A DNA stretch of 64,000 nt, from the NCBI RefSeq assembly GCF_010994035.1, contig NZ_WIXN01000005.1, forward strand, positions 173,491-237,490. Reading direction: 5' to 3'. Positions 39,067 to 50,552 of the stretch are shown in pieces. This DNA comes from Virgibacillus aidingensis (lineage in GTDB: Bacteria; Bacillota; Bacilli; Bacillales; Amphibacillaceae). A program made the translations under genes and the position numbers. Below the pieces are notes generated by a model. That model searched no databases. It had not been told where the DNA came from and saw only the letters and a program-made list of their open reading frames with translations. Numbering within the stretch: the stretch's first letter is position 1; every line of letters begins with the position of its first letter.

Positions 39067-40632
39067 ATGGACAATCCTATAATCATCTCCATTTTGCTTG
39101 CTTTAATCCTAATCGTCGGTATTGTTGTTGGTTATCTGATTCGTAAATCTATTGCGGAAGCTAAGATTTCAAGCGCGGAAACTTTGGCGAAGCAAATAGT
39201 TGATGAAGCACATCGGAATGCAGATGCCTCCAAAAAAGAGGCACTTCTTGAGGCGAAGGAAGAAAATCACAGGCTTCGTCAGCAGACCGAAGAGGAATTG
39301 CGCGAACGAAGATCTGAGGTACAGAAGCAGGAAAACCGTCTGATGCAAAAAGAAGAAAATCTGGACAGAAAAAGTGAAACACTTGATAAGCGTGAACTTA
39401 TGCTGGAAGGAAGAGAGCAATCATTAACAGAAAAACAACAACAAATTGAAGAAATGGAAAGCAAAGTGGAAGCTATGTTAAAAGAGCAGCAAACCGAGCT
39501 TGAACGCATTTCAGGATATACTACTGACCACGCCAGACAGGTTATTTTAGAGCGAATTGAACAGGAAGTAGCACACGAATCAGCTTTATTGATCAAAGAA
39601 GCTGAAAACCGGGCAAAAGAAGAGGCTGATAAAAAGGCGAAAAATATACTTTCATTGGCTCTACAGCGTTGTGCTGCAGACCATGTAGCTGAAACGACCG
39701 TATCTGTTGTAGATCTTCCAAACGATGAAATGAAAGGCCGGATAATTGGAAGAGAAGGACGCAACATACGTACACTTGAAACCTTAACGGGCATTGACTT
39801 AATCATTGACGATACTCCCGAGGCGGTTATATTATCGGGCTTTGATCCAATCCGCAGGGAAACGGCGCGATTGGCTTTGGAAAAACTGGTCCAGGATGGC
39901 AGAATTCACCCTGCCCGAATCGAGGAAATGGTTGACAAAGCCAGGAGAGAAGTTGATGAATATATTAGGGAAATTGGTGAAGAAACGACCTTTGAAATTG
40001 GTGTACATGGATTGCATCCTGACCTGATTAAGATACTTGGTCGGCTAAAATATCGTACAAGCTATGGACAAAATGTTCTGAAGCATTCAACAGAGGTTGC
40101 TTCTCTTGCAGGATTACTTGCAGCAGAATTAGGAGAAGATGAGACACTGGCAAAAAGAGCCGGATTACTCCATGATATCGGTAAAGCAATTGACCATGAA
40201 GTGGAAGGCAGCCACGTCGAAATCGGCAAAGAATTGGCAACGAAATATAAGGAACATGAAGTCGTTATTAATTCGATTGCATCCCACCACGGGGATGAAG
40301 AACCAACATCGATTATTTCCGTGCTGGTAGCTGCAGCGGATGCCCTTTCTGCAGCCAGACCGGGCGCACGCAGTGAAACATTGGAAAACTACATCAAACG
40401 ACTCGAAAAACTTGAAGAAATATCAGAAGGGTTTGATGGTGTAGAAAAATCATTTGCCATTCAAGCCGGAAGAGAAATTCGCATTATGGTAAAGCCTGAT
40501 GAAATTGATGATCTGGAATCTGTACGCGTAGCCAGAGATATAAGGAAACGCATAGAAGATGAACTGGATTACCCGGGACATATTAAAGTAACTGTGATCA
40601 GGGAAACGAGATCAGTTGAATATGCCAAATAA
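39067..40632 (+). CDS. rny: Ribonuclease Y
   Basis: 521 residues from ATG 39067 ([11 protein letters not shown]), with GGAGGTG upstream; an in-frame ATG at 39016 lies before the ribosome binding site. A single N-terminal membrane anchor (about 4-26) is followed by a long coiled coil (about 30-200), KH domain ([15 protein letters not shown]) and HD domain ([23 protein letters not shown]). RNase Y starts decay of most mRNAs in B. subtilis at the membrane. RicA, encoded downstream, is part of the Y-complex specificity factor. Confidence 0.98.
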   Translation: MDNPIIISILLALILIVGIVVGYLIRKSIAEAKISSAETLAKQIVDEAHRNADASKKEALLEAKEENHRLRQQTEEELRERRSEVQKQENRLMQKEENLDRKSETLDKRELMLEGREQSLTEKQQQIEEMESKVEAMLKEQQTELERISGYTTDHARQVILERIEQEVAHESALLIKEAENRAKEEADKKAKNILSLALQRCAADHVAETTVSVVDLPNDEMKGRIIGREGRNIRTLETLTGIDLIIDDTPEAVILSGFDPIRRETARLALEKLVQDGRIHPARIEEMVDKARREVDEYIREIGEETTFEIGVHGLHPDLIKILGRLKYRTSYGQNVLKHSTEVASLAGLLAAELGEDETLAKRAGLLHDIGKAIDHEVEGSHVEIGKELATKYKEHEVVINSIASHHGDEEPTSIISVLVAAADALSAARPGARSETLENYIKRLEKLEEISEGFDGVEKSFAIQAGREIRIMVKPDEIDDLESVRVARDIRKRIEDELDYPGHIKVTVIRETRSVEYAK

Positions 40633-40662
40633 AGCGGAGCATGGCTGCCCCGCTTTTTTTTG
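40632..40662 (+). terminator. Intrinsic terminator at the end of rny
   Basis: AAGCGG (40632-40637) and CCGCTT (40650-40655) followed by TTTTTT. Confidence 0.8.
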
Positions 40663-40929
40663 TGTAAAGAAAAAGCTGAACAGACAGAAATAGCGCGCCA
40701 AGGACCGTTGCAGATCTAAATAGCCAATCATGCAGATTGTTGATTTAAAAGCGGAAAAATGGCATAAATTAACTTACCGGTAAAATCACACACATCAGGA
40801 AAAAAAGGCGGCGGCCGAAGAAGTTGGTTTCCAATTTGAAGATCAATACATCATGAAATAACAGGCTTTGACATTTACAAACTGATGTGAAAAACTTAAT
40901 GTAATAAAAGTATAGAAAAGAGTGAGCGC

Positions 40930-41727
40930 ATGAAGATATTATTTATAGGCGATGTAGTCGGTTCACCCGGCAGAGCTATGATCGAAGAATATTTACCCAA
41001 ACTGAAAAATAAATACAAACCCAACGTAACCATTATAAACGGGGAAAATGCTGCTTCGGGAAAAGGAATTACTGAAGCCATTTATAAGCAGTTTTTAGGC
41101 TGGGGGGCACAAGTGGTTACGATGGGAAACCACACTTGGGATAAAAAGGAAATCTTTCATTTTATTGATGAAGCAAAATATATGATCAGGCCGGCTAATT
41201 TTCCGGAAGGGAACCCGGGTAAAGGAATGACATTTCTCAATATAAACGGAAAAGAAGTTGCTGTAATTAATATCCAGGGGCGTACTTTTTTACCGGCAAT
41301 TGATGATCCATTCCGGAAAATAGATGAATTAATTAATGAAGCAAAAAAAAGGACGAATATAATATTCGTGGACTTTCATGCAGAAGCAACAAGTGAGAAA
41401 CAGGCGATGGGCTGGTATGTTGATGGGAGAGTAAGTGCTGTGGTTGGCACACATACCCATACACAAACTGCGGATGAACGCATTTTGCCGCAGGGGACCG
41501 CATATATAACAGATACGGGTATGACCGGCCCTTATGACGGCATTTTGGGTGTAGAAAAGGAAGCCGTATTAAAGCGCTTTTTAACTTCCATGCCTGTACG
41601 TTTTGAAATTACAAAAAAGGGAAGACACCAATTAAATGGTGTATTAATTACCTTAAATACTGAAAATGGGACAGCGACAAATATTGAAAGAATACTCATC
41701 AATGAAGACCACCCTTTCTTTCCATGA
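40930..41727 (+). CDS. ymdB: YmdB-family calcineurin-like phosphoesterase
   Basis: 265 residues. Dinuclear metal phosphoesterase that hydrolyses 2',3'-cyclic AMP in B. subtilis and influences biofilm and motility choice. Metal-binding motifs are visible: FIGDVVGSPGR (Asp), NGENAA (Asn/Glu), GNHTWD, VDFHAEATSEK and VGTHTHTQTADE. The neighbours rny and spoVS are as in relatives. RBS AGAGTGAG lies upstream of the ATG. Confidence 0.95.
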   Translation: MKILFIGDVVGSPGRAMIEEYLPKLKNKYKPNVTIINGENAASGKGITEAIYKQFLGWGAQVVTMGNHTWDKKEIFHFIDEAKYMIRPANFPEGNPGKGMTFLNINGKEVAVINIQGRTFLPAIDDPFRKIDELINEAKKRTNIIFVDFHAEATSEKQAMGWYVDGRVSAVVGTHTHTQTADERILPQGTAYITDTGMTGPYDGILGVEKEAVLKRFLTSMPVRFEITKKGRHQLNGVLITLNTENGTATNIERILINEDHPFFP

Positions 41728-41833
41728 CTAATTGAATTTTTGGAATTATTAATGCATAATAAAGTAATAAGCCAGCTATTCCGGGAATATAGTAGCAATA
41801 GAAGACCAATAGTTAACGAGGGAGGTACCAGTA

Positions 41834-42094
41834 ATGGAAGTATTAAAGGTTTCAGCAAAATCAAATCCCAATTCAGTAGCAGGTGCACTTGCAAATGTTC
41901 TAAGAGAAAGAGGTTCAGCGGAAATTCAGGCAATTGGTGCGGGAGCATTAAACCAGGCAGTTAAAGCTGTAGCGATTGCCAGAGGGTTTGTGGCACCAAG
42001 CGGAGTTGATTTAATCTGCATACCGGCTTTTACCGATATTATGATTGATAATGAAGAAAGAACAGCGATAAAGCTGATTGTGGAGCCAAGATAG
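41834..42094 (+). CDS. spoVS: Stage V sporulation protein S
   Basis: 86 residues, nearly invariant in endospore formers: MEVLKVSAKSNPNSVAGALANVLRE and GAGALNQAVKAVAIARGFVAPSG. AlbA/SpoVS fold. It affects septation and coat assembly. GGGAGG is at the correct distance. B. subtilis tdh and kbl, which follow spoVS there, are missing here; miaB follows directly. Confidence 0.97.
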   Translation: MEVLKVSAKSNPNSVAGALANVLRERGSAEIQAIGAGALNQAVKAVAIARGFVAPSGVDLICIPAFTDIMIDNEERTAIKLIVEPR

Positions 42095-42383
42095 GTAATT
42101 TCAAAGGATGGGGGGGAATCTGCCCGCTTTGAATAAAGTATGATCTGACAGTCGTTCTTTTATATCATGTGAAATCCCAAAAGTGTTGCGTTATAAGCGC
42201 AGCGCTTTTTTTACTCCAATTAACTGTTTATCAAAACAGGGCTTAAAAATGACAATTATAGTAAACTTTCTCTTATTACCAGAGGTATTTTACTCGATAT
42301 ATTGTTTAATTTAATGATAAGCTTTATACTGTAAGAATGGATAGTTAACAGCACGAACAAGTATTATGGAAAGGAGATTCATG
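42095..42383 (+). other. spoVS-miaB gap with terminator and promoter
   Basis: 289 bp. Terminator: AAAGTGTTGCG (42180-42190) with CGCAGCGCTTT (42198-42208) and T-run to 42212. Candidate miaB promoter: TTGTTT (42303-42308), 16-nt spacer, TATACT (42325-42330). No gene. Confidence 0.65.
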
Positions 42384-43952
42384 ATGAACGAAGATCAGCG
42401 TTTGGAACAATCCCAAATTAAACAACCAGATAAAAAATCTGATAATAATATGAATCGAATTAAAAACACATCAAGCGATGATATGATTGCCAAATATTTT
42501 CAATCCAATTATCAGCCGCCGGATATTAAAAAAGCAAGGAAGCGCCGAAAGGAAGATATTCAATTCCATTATGATTTCTCTATCCCCGAAGATATGCAAA
42601 ATATTGGGGAGGGAAAAAAGTTTCTTATCCGTACGTATGGCTGCCAGATGAATGAACACGATACGGAAGTAATGGCCGGGATTTTAACCGAAATGGGGTA
42701 TGAATCCACTTCCGATACAAATGAAGCCGATATTATTTTATTGAACACCTGTGCCATCAGGGAGAACGCAGAAAATAAAGTATTTGGCGAGATTGGCCAT
42801 CTAAAACCGTTAAAACTGGAAAAGCCTGATTTAATTCTAGGGGTTTGCGGCTGTATGTCCCAGGAAGAATCAGTGGTAAACCGCATTCTAAAAAAACATC
42901 AGCATGTTGATTTGATTTTTGGTACCCATAATATACATCGCCTGCCGCATTTAGTAAAAGAAGCGATGTTTGGGAAAGAAAAAATTGTAGAGGTATGGTC
43001 AAAAGAAGGAGATATTATTGAAAACCTCCCTAAGGCAAGAAAAGGAAAAATAAAAGCCTGGGTAAATATCATGTACGGTTGTGATAAATTCTGTACATAT
43101 TGCATTGTCCCGATGACCCGCGGGAAAGAACGGAGCCGCAGACCGGAAGATATCATCCAGGAAGTCCGCCACCTGGCTGCGCAAGGCTATCAGGAAGTTA
43201 CGCTGCTTGGGCAGAATGTTAATGCGTATGGCAAGGATTTTGAGGATACGGCCTATGGGCTTGGGGATCTGATGGATGATCTGCATAAAATAGATATCCC
43301 TCGAATCAGGTTTACTACCTCCCATCCAAGGGACTTTGATGACCGCCTGATAGAGGTGCTGGCAAAGGGCGGAAACCTGCTTGACCATATTCATCTGCCT
43401 GTACAATCCGGAAGCAGTGAAGTACTGAAAAAAATGAACCGGAAATATACGCGGGAAGAATATCTGGAGCTGGTGCGAAAGATCCGGAAAGCAATGCCGA
43501 ATGCAACATTAACAACGGACATCATTGTCGGTTTTCCAAACGAAACGGATGAACAGTTTGAAGAAACAATGACATTGGTGGAGGAAGTCGGATTTGAAGC
43601 AGCATATACATTTATTTATTCTCCAAGGGAAGGAACTCCAGCCGCCCGCAAAAAAGATGATATACCGGAAGAAGTGAAAAAGCAGCGCCTCTACCGTTTA
43701 AATGAACTGGTGAATAAACAATCCGCGGCATCAATGAAAAAATATGACAAGCAGATTGTTAAAGTACTGGTGGAAGGTGAAAGCAAGAAGGATCCGGAAG
43801 TGCTGGCAGGTTATACGGAAAAAAATAAACTCGTTAACTTTAAAGGACCTAAGTCAGCAATCGGAAAAATTGTGGAAGTGGAAATTACCGAAGCAAAAAC
43901 CTGGTCACTGGATGGGGTTATGGTTGAAAATAAAGTAGAGGTGAACGGATGA
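42384..43952 (+). CDS. miaB: tRNA-2-methylthio-N6-isopentenyladenosine37 synthase
   Basis: 522 residues. Radical-SAM methylthiotransferase that thiomethylates i6A37 made by MiaA, which is also encoded in this window. An N-terminal extension of about 60 residues precedes the UPF0004 domain ([13 protein letters not shown] and the later cysteines). The radical-SAM CxxxCxxC lies in [13 protein letters not shown], and a TRAM domain lies at the C-terminus. AAGGAG at 42371-42376 favours ATG 42384 or 42381 over ATG 42366. It overlaps ricA. Confidence 0.97.
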   Translation: MNEDQRLEQSQIKQPDKKSDNNMNRIKNTSSDDMIAKYFQSNYQPPDIKKARKRRKEDIQFHYDFSIPEDMQNIGEGKKFLIRTYGCQMNEHDTEVMAGILTEMGYESTSDTNEADIILLNTCAIRENAENKVFGEIGHLKPLKLEKPDLILGVCGCMSQEESVVNRILKKHQHVDLIFGTHNIHRLPHLVKEAMFGKEKIVEVWSKEGDIIENLPKARKGKIKAWVNIMYGCDKFCTYCIVPMTRGKERSRRPEDIIQEVRHLAAQGYQEVTLLGQNVNAYGKDFEDTAYGLGDLMDDLHKIDIPRIRFTTSHPRDFDDRLIEVLAKGGNLLDHIHLPVQSGSSEVLKKMNRKYTREEYLELVRKIRKAMPNATLTTDIIVGFPNETDEQFEETMTLVEEVGFEAAYTFIYSPREGTPAARKKDDIPEEVKKQRLYRLNELVNKQSAASMKKYDKQIVKVLVEGESKKDPEVLAGYTEKNKLVNFKGPKSAIGKIVEVEITEAKTWSLDGVMVENKVEVNG

Positions 43953-44380
43953 TGGCAGAGTACACAAGAAAACAAGTTTTGGATGAAGCAAAAAAGCTTG
44001 CAGAAATGCTCGCAAACACAGAAGAAATAGACCGCTTTAAGCAAGTGGAAGCAAAAATTAATGAAAATCAGAAGGTACAGCAGCTGATAAAGCGAATAAA
44101 AACATTGCAAAAGCAAGCGGTGAATTTCCAGGCATATGAAAAAACAGAGGCTTTGAAAAAAGTCGAAGCAGAAATAGACCGGCTGCAGGCAGAAATCGAT
44201 GATATCCCGGTAGTTCAGGAGTTTAAGGAAACACAAATTGTAGTCAATGATGTGCTGCAATTAATTTCCGGAACAATTGCGAGAGAAGTGACCAATAATG
44301 TCATCGAGTCTACAGGCGGTGATCTGCTTTCAGGGGAAACAGGTTCTAAAGCAAAAAATGGTACAGCTTGCGGACATTAA
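43949..44380 (+). CDS. ricA: RicA (YmcA), Y-complex subunit
   Basis: 143 residues (142 if the adjacent ATG 43952 is used). Com_YlbF-fold helical protein; with RicF and RicT it forms an iron-sulfur complex that directs RNase Y and affects competence, biofilm and sporulation. The C-terminal cysteine at position 141 (TACGH) fits a cluster ligand. It overlaps the miaB stop (ATGATG). Usual neighbours miaB and cotE are present. Confidence 0.94.
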   Translation: MMAEYTRKQVLDEAKKLAEMLANTEEIDRFKQVEAKINENQKVQQLIKRIKTLQKQAVNFQAYEKTEALKKVEAEIDRLQAEIDDIPVVQEFKETQIVVNDVLQLISGTIAREVTNNVIESTGGDLLSGETGSKAKNGTACGH

Positions 44381-44453
44381 TAAACAAATGAGCAGAGGAA
44401 ATGCTGCTTCAATTATATAATTTTAACGGCAGGTTCAATTTTTTAGTCTTTGA

Positions 44454-44508
44454 GCATAAGAAAACCCGTCTTCACTTAAAAATAAGTGAATTCGGGTTTT
44501 TCTTATGC
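44454..44508 (+). terminator. Strong palindromic terminator after ricA
   Basis: GCATAAGAAAACCCG (44454-44468) faces CGGGTTTTTCTTATGC (44493-44508), with an inner TCACTTA/TAAGTGA stem. It would work in both directions. Confidence 0.88.
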
Positions 44509-44606
44509 ACAAATTTTTCCGGATTATAATTAAATATACTGGGTATGTTTTTAGGCGATAAACATTCATAAAAAATGCTTTCCCCGAATTCATCATTTCA
44601 CTATGC

Positions 44607-44633
44607 ACTTTAGGTATTTGTCTTGCATAAAAT
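44607..44633 (+). promoter_or_regulatory. Candidate sporulation promoter of cotE
   Basis: AC at 44607-44608, 17-nt spacer and CATAAAAT at 44626-44633. The -10 fits sigma-E (CATACANT) and partly sigma-K (CATANNNTA). B. subtilis cotE has both. The assignment to one factor is uncertain. Confidence 0.4.
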
Positions 44634-44663
44634 GACTATGAAAAAGAGGAGGTAAACGTAATT

Positions 44664-45233
44664 ATGAGTTTTCTAGATAAAGAATACAGAGAAATCATTA
44701 CGAAAGCTGTATGTGGCAAAGGGAAAAAGTTTACGCAGGCAACGCATTATGTATCCCCTTCACATAAACCATCAAGCATACTCGGCTGCTGGATTATCAA
44801 CCATCTATACAATGCTAAGAAAAAATCAGAGGATACAGTAGAGATACACGGGAGCTATGACATTAACATCTGGTATTCGTATAATGATAATACAAAAACA
44901 GAAGTAGTAACAGAAAGAGTAACTTACACGGATGTGGTGCCGCTTTCTGTTAAGGATGACAATACCATTAATGATGAATTTGATGTTATTGCTAAAGTGG
45001 TCCAGCAGCCGAATTGCCTGGAATGCAAAATTTCCAATAAAGGAAACAAAATCGTAGTAGAAGTAGAAAGAGAGTTCCTCGTTCAGGTAATTGGGGAAAC
45101 GAAAATTTCCGTAAAAGTGACCCGTAAAGCAAATAAAGATAGTGATTTTGACGAAAGCAGCAGCTGGGATTTTGAATTGACTGATGATGAACTATCAGAT
45201 GTGGAACCGGATTTCCTTGATAAAAAAGATTAA
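44664..45233 (+). CDS. cotE: Outer spore coat morphogenetic protein CotE
   Basis: 189 residues, normal length. Starts [23 protein letters not shown], with the [20 protein letters not shown] block and an acidic C-terminus, all typical. CotE forms the layer on which the outer coat assembles. GAGGAGG-type ribosome binding site upstream. Monocistronic between two terminators. Confidence 0.96.
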   Translation: MSFLDKEYREIITKAVCGKGKKFTQATHYVSPSHKPSSILGCWIINHLYNAKKKSEDTVEIHGSYDINIWYSYNDNTKTEVVTERVTYTDVVPLSVKDDNTINDEFDVIAKVVQQPNCLECKISNKGNKIVVEVEREFLVQVIGETKISVKVTRKANKDSDFDESSSWDFELTDDELSDVEPDFLDKKD

Positions 45234-45400
45234 CAAATTACGGGGAGTGATTTCCTCGTAATTTTTTTTGCAGGCCGGAAATTCTGTACTGCTTTCCTGC
45301 CTGCAAAAAATTGCTGACTCTTTTAAAACTGCGTTTAACTTAAATCACGTCTTTGCCTGCTGTTTTTCGTATTCTGTGTTCGTCTTACCAAAGTCTAATA

Positions 45401-45409
45401 TGCTATAAT
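45401..45409 (+). promoter_or_regulatory. Extended -10 promoter of mutS-mutL
   Basis: TGC-TATAAT at 45401-45409; the -35 region is poor, which is common with extended -10 elements. Confidence 0.5.
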
Positions 45410-45526
45410 TAATGTGAATATATTTTGGCAGACAATAAAGTTTTATAGTTACCTGCCTTCATTAATGCAAGGACTATAAGGAGGCCGTGTTCAGGTTCTT
45501 CCTATTATTACCTTTGCAGGATCATC

Positions 45527-45550
45527 GCTTGGCGGGAAACCAAGCTTTTT
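45527..45550 (+). promoter_or_regulatory. Terminator-like hairpin in the mutS leader
   Basis: GCTTGG (45527-45532), 7-nt loop, CCAAGC (45540-45545) and TTTTT (45546-45550), 23 nt before the mutS ATG. This placement suggests attenuation. Confidence 0.55.
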
Positions 45551-45573
45551 AACTCGGTTTTGGAGGATGACTT

Positions 45574-48150
45574 ATGGCAAAATTCACACCAATGATGCAG
45601 CAATATTTAAGAATTAAAGCAGCATATAAAGATGCATTTTTATTTTTCCGTTTAGGCGACTTTTATGAAATGTTTTTTGATGATGCCATATTGGCGGCAA
45701 GGGAATTGGAGATTACGCTGACAAAGCGGGATGCCAATCAAAGTAATCCTATTCCCATGTGCGGTGTTCCTTATCATGCTTCGGAAAATTACATAAAAAA
45801 ACTGATTGAAAAAGGATATAAAGTGGCTATTTGCGAACAGGTAGAAGATCCTAAAACCGCAAAAGGGGTAGTTAAAAGGGAAGTAATACAGTTAATTACA
45901 CCGGGGACCGTAATGGAAAGCAGAATGCTTGATGCGGATGAAAACAATTATATTGTCAGTCTATCCCATTTTAAAGACGGTTCTTTCGTGGTTGTTTATC
46001 ATGATTTATCAACCGGTGAAAACCGTCTGGCTTTAATTACGGAAGGATGGGATGCGGTCATCCATGAATTGTACAACCAATCCGTAAAGGAAATGGTAAT
46101 AGACTCCGGATTGGCCGAAGATAAGCAAAATCAACTGAGAGAACGATTAAATGTTACTTTATCCTACCAGGATGAGGTGAATTTTCACGGGGAGTATCGG
46201 GAACTGTGTGAAAACTTAAATGATGAGAGACTCATTAAAGCATTCAGCAGATTGCTAAACTATGTGCAAAGTACACAGAAACGCTCACTTGAACATTTGA
46301 AAAAGGCTGAAGTGATTGAACTGAAGTCCTACATGAGTCTTGATATGTATTCCAAGCGCAATCTGGAATTAACGGAAACGATTATGAAAAAAGGCAAACA
46401 TGGCAGCCTTTTATGGGTACTGGACCAAACAGTGACTGCCATGGGTACCAGAATGCTGAAAAAATGGCTGGAGAGGCCGCTGCTTGACAAAAGACGGATT
46501 GAAAACCGGCTTGAAATCGTAGATGGATTCTACCAGGGGTTTATGGAAAGGGAAGAATTGAGAGAAGCTTTGAAGTCTGTTTATGATCTCGAAAGATTAG
46601 CAGGAAGAATAGCATTCGGTAATGTAAATGCAAGGGACTTATTGCAATTAAAACAATCATTGGAAAAGGTTCCCGAATTAAAAGAAATACTCCGGCGATT
46701 TGGCCAGAAAGAAATAAGCAATTTAGCTGATGCGCTGGTTTTACCAGATACAATAACGGAATTGCTTGCTGACAGTCTAGCAGATGATCCTCCCGTTTCC
46801 ATCAGAGAAGGAGACATTATAAAAGACGGGTATCATGAACGGCTGGATGCATACCGGGACGCTTCCCGCAATGGGAAAAAGTGGATTGCGGAATTGGAAC
46901 AAAAAGAAAAAGAAGAAACAAAAATAAAATCTTTGAAAATAGGCTATAACCGTGTTTTTGGTTATTACATTGAAGTAACGAAAGCCAATTTGCACCTGCT
47001 CCCTGAAGGCAGGTATGAGCGGAAGCAAACCTTAACCAATGCAGAACGCTATATTACCCCGGAGTTAAAAGAAAAAGAACAATTGATTCTGGAAGCGGAA
47101 GAAAAAAGTGTGGATCTCGAATACCAGCTTTTTATTGAAATTCGCGAACAGATGAAGGAACATATTCCCGAGCTGCAGCGAATTGCAGATATTGTAAGTC
47201 ATATTGATGTATTGCAATCATTTGCAGAGGTGAGTGAAAAAAATAATTACAAGCGACCGAGCTTCACCGATAAAAAGCTAACCATTAAAAACGGCAGACA
47301 CCCTGTACTCGAAAAAGTCATGAAAGACGGATCTTTCGTGCCCAACGATATAGAATTGGATGATACTAAAAATATTTTACTGATTACAGGTCCAAATATG
47401 TCCGGGAAAAGCACATACATGCGGCAATTGGCACTAACTGTGATCATGGGGCAAATCGGCTGCTTTGTTCCATGTGAGGGTGCAGAACTTATCTTGTTTG
47501 ACAAAATATTTACCCGGATCGGTGCTGCTGATGATCTCGTTTCAGGACAAAGCACATTTATGGTGGAAATGCTGGAAGCTAATCACGCGATTCAAAATGC
47601 GACGGATCATAGTTTAATATTACTGGACGAAATAGGACGGGGGACAAGCACCTACGATGGCATGGCGCTGGCACAGGCTATCGTGGAATATATTCATAAT
47701 AATATAAGGGCAAAAACATTATTTTCCACGCATTATCATGAATTGACCGTCCTGGAGGAATCATTGCCAACATTAAAAAACATTCATGTCAGGGCAGAAG
47801 AGTATGAAGGCAATATTGTTTTTCTTCACCAAATAAAAGAAGGTGCAGCAGATGAAAGTTATGGAATTCAAGTTGCCAGACTGGCAGAGCTTCCCGACAC
47901 TTTAATTGAAAGAGCCGGTGCTATACTGGAAAAACTGGAAAGTGAGGCAAAACCTTCTCCAGCTACAGAGAAAATGGAATCGGGACAGCTGTCCTTTTTT
48001 GTGGAAGAACCAAAAGGGGAAAACAAAGAGACACTTCCCCCGGCACATCAAAAAACCATCGATGATTTACGTGATTTAAATTTATTTGAAATGACACCGC
48101 TGGAAGCGATGAATGAATTATACCGTCTGCAAAAGAAAGTAAAAAAGTAA
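45574..48150 (+). CDS. mutS: DNA mismatch repair protein MutS
   Basis: 858 residues. The mismatch-recognition domain has [14 protein letters not shown] (the Phe-x-Glu region is FYEMF), followed by connector, lever and clamp domains. The ABC-type ATPase has Walker [14 protein letters not shown], signature [11 protein letters not shown] and Walker [17 protein letters not shown]. The C-terminus contains QLSFF, a beta-clamp binding motif. GGAGGATGA upstream. mutL follows by 22 nt. Confidence 0.99.
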   Translation: MAKFTPMMQQYLRIKAAYKDAFLFFRLGDFYEMFFDDAILAARELEITLTKRDANQSNPIPMCGVPYHASENYIKKLIEKGYKVAICEQVEDPKTAKGVVKREVIQLITPGTVMESRMLDADENNYIVSLSHFKDGSFVVVYHDLSTGENRLALITEGWDAVIHELYNQSVKEMVIDSGLAEDKQNQLRERLNVTLSYQDEVNFHGEYRELCENLNDERLIKAFSRLLNYVQSTQKRSLEHLKKAEVIELKSYMSLDMYSKRNLELTETIMKKGKHGSLLWVLDQTVTAMGTRMLKKWLERPLLDKRRIENRLEIVDGFYQGFMEREELREALKSVYDLERLAGRIAFGNVNARDLLQLKQSLEKVPELKEILRRFGQKEISNLADALVLPDTITELLADSLADDPPVSIREGDIIKDGYHERLDAYRDASRNGKKWIAELEQKEKEETKIKSLKIGYNRVFGYYIEVTKANLHLLPEGRYERKQTLTNAERYITPELKEKEQLILEAEEKSVDLEYQLFIEIREQMKEHIPELQRIADIVSHIDVLQSFAEVSEKNNYKRPSFTDKKLTIKNGRHPVLEKVMKDGSFVPNDIELDDTKNILLITGPNMSGKSTYMRQLALTVIMGQIGCFVPCEGAELILFDKIFTRIGAADDLVSGQSTFMVEMLEANHAIQNATDHSLILLDEIGRGTSTYDGMALAQAIVEYIHNNIRAKTLFSTHYHELTVLEESLPTLKNIHVRAEEYEGNIVFLHQIKEGAADESYGIQVARLAELPDTLIERAGAILEKLESEAKPSPATEKMESGQLSFFVEEPKGENKETLPPAHQKTIDDLRDLNLFEMTPLEAMNELYRLQKKVKK

Positions 48151-48172
48151 TCATGCGGAAAGGATCGTTTAC

Positions 48173-50011
48173 ATGAGCATTATACAGATGCCTGAGGACC
48201 TGGCGAACAAAATTGCAGCAGGTGAAGTGGTGGAACGCCCAGCATCTGTTGTAAAAGAATTAATCGAAAACAGTATCGATGCAGGCAGTACATGGATTAA
48301 GGTGGAAATAAAAGAAGCCGGCTTACAACAGATTAAAATTACCGATAACGGAGATGGAATGTCGGAGGAAGATTGTGAAAGAGCTTTTTTACGCCATGCT
48401 ACAAGTAAAATAAGAAATGAAAATGACCTGTTTCATGTCAACACCCTGGGATTTCGCGGCGAGGCGCTGGCCAGCATAGCCTCTGTAAGCAGGCTAACGA
48501 TTAAAACATCACAAGGAGATGAAGCAGGTACGCTATTAACAATGGAAGGCGGGAAGGTGGTAGAAAAAAAGAAAAGTGATGCAAGAAAAGGTACAGAAAT
48601 CATTGTGGAGGACATTTTTTTCAACACTCCCGCACGGCTGAAGTATATGAAAACCATTCATACAGAGCTTGGTCATATTACAGATCATCTAAATCGCCTG
48701 GCATTCTCCCATCCCGAAATCCGTTTTGAGGCAACACATAATGGGAGAGATTTATTTAAAACATCTGGGAAAGGGGAGCTGCTTCAGGTCATTGCCAATG
48801 TGTACGGAATGAGCGTGGCGAAGCAAATGGTTCCTATCGAGCATCAAACACTTGATTTTACAATAACGGGGTATATTTCCAAGCCCGAGGTTACAAGAGC
48901 CTCGCGCAATTATATAACACTTTTAATAAATGGAAGATATGTAAAGAGTATCCCCCTGACAAAAGCTATTATGGAGGGGTACCACACATTGCTGCCGATT
49001 GGGAGAAAGCCAATTGCTGTAATTTCGATTGTGATGGATCCTATTCTGGTGGATGTAAATGTCCACCCTGCCAAATTGGAAGCACGATTCAGCAAGGATA
49101 AAGAATTGTATACGGCGATTGAGGAAACGATTAAAGATAAGTTCAGGCAATTAACACTCATACCTGAAATGAAGCAAAAACCTGTACAGAAAGAAAAAAA
49201 CCTTCAGCATACAATGAACTTTGAAGAGCCTGCGAGGGAAAAGGAGCCGATAAATCAAAACAAAATCAGGGAATATCAGCCGGCCTTTGTTCAGGAAGAC
49301 ATCCCGACAAAGCCACAGCCGCCGGAAATAGAAAATGAACAGGCTGAGGCCGCGGCAGCCGACAATGCCGATCCTATAGAACAACATATTCCCGAGACTC
49401 CCAAAATATCCGGTTCCGCAGCAGAAGAACGCATTCCGGTCATGTACCCGATTGGCCAGCTCCAAGGTACGTATATATTGGCCCAGAATGAAAACGGCCT
49501 GTATATGATTGATCAGCATGCTGCCCAGGAAAGAATAAAATATGAATATTTTAAAAAGAAACTGGGCATTACAACGAATGAAGTACAAGAATTGCTCTTC
49601 CCGCTGACTTTTGAGTTTTCGGCCCAGGAAGCATTATTAATAGAGCAGTATAAAGAGCAGCTGGAAAAGGTAGGATTGTTTTTTGAACCATTTGGCCAAC
49701 ATACATTTATTATCCGCTCTCATCCCCGCTGGTTCCCAAAAAACTTTGAAGAAGAAGTAATAAGGGAAATGGTGGATGAGGTCATTCATAAAGGTAAAGT
49801 GGACGTCGAGACAATTCGCGAGGATGCTGCTATTTTAATGTCATGCAAACGATCGATCAAAGCAAATCATTATTTAAATCAGGATGAAATGTTTCGCCTG
49901 CTGGAAGATTTGCGCCATACGATAGATCCGTTTACATGTCCGCACGGGAGACCTATCATTGTTCACTTTTCCTCCTATGAGCTGGAAAAGATGTTTAAAC
50001 GTGTCATGTAA
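48173..50011 (+). CDS. mutL: DNA mismatch repair protein MutL
   Basis: 612 residues. The GHKL ATPase domain has [17 protein letters not shown] and [12 protein letters not shown]. After a variable linker (about 340-430), the C-terminal domain carries [12 protein letters not shown], the metal-binding motif of nickase-type MutL, so this is an endonuclease as in other bacteria without MutH. It works with MutS encoded just upstream. Confidence 0.98.
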   Translation: MSIIQMPEDLANKIAAGEVVERPASVVKELIENSIDAGSTWIKVEIKEAGLQQIKITDNGDGMSEEDCERAFLRHATSKIRNENDLFHVNTLGFRGEALASIASVSRLTIKTSQGDEAGTLLTMEGGKVVEKKKSDARKGTEIIVEDIFFNTPARLKYMKTIHTELGHITDHLNRLAFSHPEIRFEATHNGRDLFKTSGKGELLQVIANVYGMSVAKQMVPIEHQTLDFTITGYISKPEVTRASRNYITLLINGRYVKSIPLTKAIMEGYHTLLPIGRKPIAVISIVMDPILVDVNVHPAKLEARFSKDKELYTAIEETIKDKFRQLTLIPEMKQKPVQKEKNLQHTMNFEEPAREKEPINQNKIREYQPAFVQEDIPTKPQPPEIENEQAEAAAADNADPIEQHIPETPKISGSAAEERIPVMYPIGQLQGTYILAQNENGLYMIDQHAAQERIKYEYFKKKLGITTNEVQELLFPLTFEFSAQEALLIEQYKEQLEKVGLFFEPFGQHTFIIRSHPRWFPKNFEEEVIREMVDEVIHKGKVDVETIREDAAILMSCKRSIKANHYLNQDEMFRLLEDLRHTIDPFTCPHGRPIIVHFSSYELEKMFKRVM

Positions 50012-50078
50012 ATTAAAAAATGTATAAAGTGCATCTGCCTCGTACAAGCTAAGACAAAAATGGCGAGGTGGAATAAAC

Positions 50079-50528
50079 GTGGATAATCAAAAGCTGATCA
50101 ATTTTTTGAATCAATTGTTATCAAACTACTTTGTTATGTATGTAAAATTGCACAGGTATCATTGGTTTGTACAAGGCAGGCATTTCTTTGTGCTCCATGA
50201 AAAATTTGAAGAGATGTATAATATGTTTGCAGAGGACCTTGATGAAATTGCAGAAAGAATTTTAATGATTGACGGGAAACCTCTTGCAACCATGGTAAAA
50301 TATTTAAAAGAAGCTACACTGACAGAAGCAAATGCAGATGATAAGGAAAATGAAATGATCAACCAGCTTATAGAAGATTACAATCAGATTATAACGGAGA
50401 TAAAAGATGAAGGAATGGTCTATGCCGATAATGAAAATGATGAACCCACGTTAGACTTGCTCATTTCGTTGCAGGCAAAACTGGAAAAATACGTTTGGAT
50501 GCTAAAAGCATACCGGGCTTATGAATAA
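50079..50528 (+). CDS. dps: Dps-family ferritin-like protein
   Basis: 149 residues, GTG start with GGCGAGGTGG upstream. Four-helix Dps protein: LHRYHWFVQGRHFFVLHEKFEEMY and DLDEIAERIL contain the His/Asp/Glu residues of the inter-subunit ferroxidase centre. Such proteins store iron and protect DNA during oxidative or starvation stress. It sits between mutL and miaA, which is not its B. subtilis position. No PerR box (TTATAAT-N-ATTATAA type) is visible upstream, so peroxide control is not supported. Confidence 0.93.
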   Translation: MDNQKLINFLNQLLSNYFVMYVKLHRYHWFVQGRHFFVLHEKFEEMYNMFAEDLDEIAERILMIDGKPLATMVKYLKEATLTEANADDKENEMINQLIEDYNQIITEIKDEGMVYADNENDEPTLDLLISLQAKLEKYVWMLKAYRAYE

Positions 50529-50552
50529 TCTATTGCTTACAGGGGAATACTA

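Larger units (their letters stand above)
45234..45573 (+). other. cotE-mutS gap: two hairpins, promoter and structured mutS leader
   Basis: 340 bp. Terminator 1: AAATTACG (45235-45242) with CGTAATTT (45257-45264) and T-run. Hairpin 2: arms at 45267-45281 and 45293-45307 match over 14 of 15 bp (TTTGCAGGC..GGAAA). Extended -10 TGCTATAAT ends at 45409. A leader of about 155 nt with its own terminator-like hairpin follows. Confidence 0.65.

Noticed and set aside
41728..41833. Sigma-H promoter for spoVS
   Set aside because: Expected on known biology, but I could not find a -35/-10 pair with correct spacing.
50012..50078. PerR box upstream of the Dps gene
   Set aside because: Looked for the AT-rich PerR palindrome and saw none.
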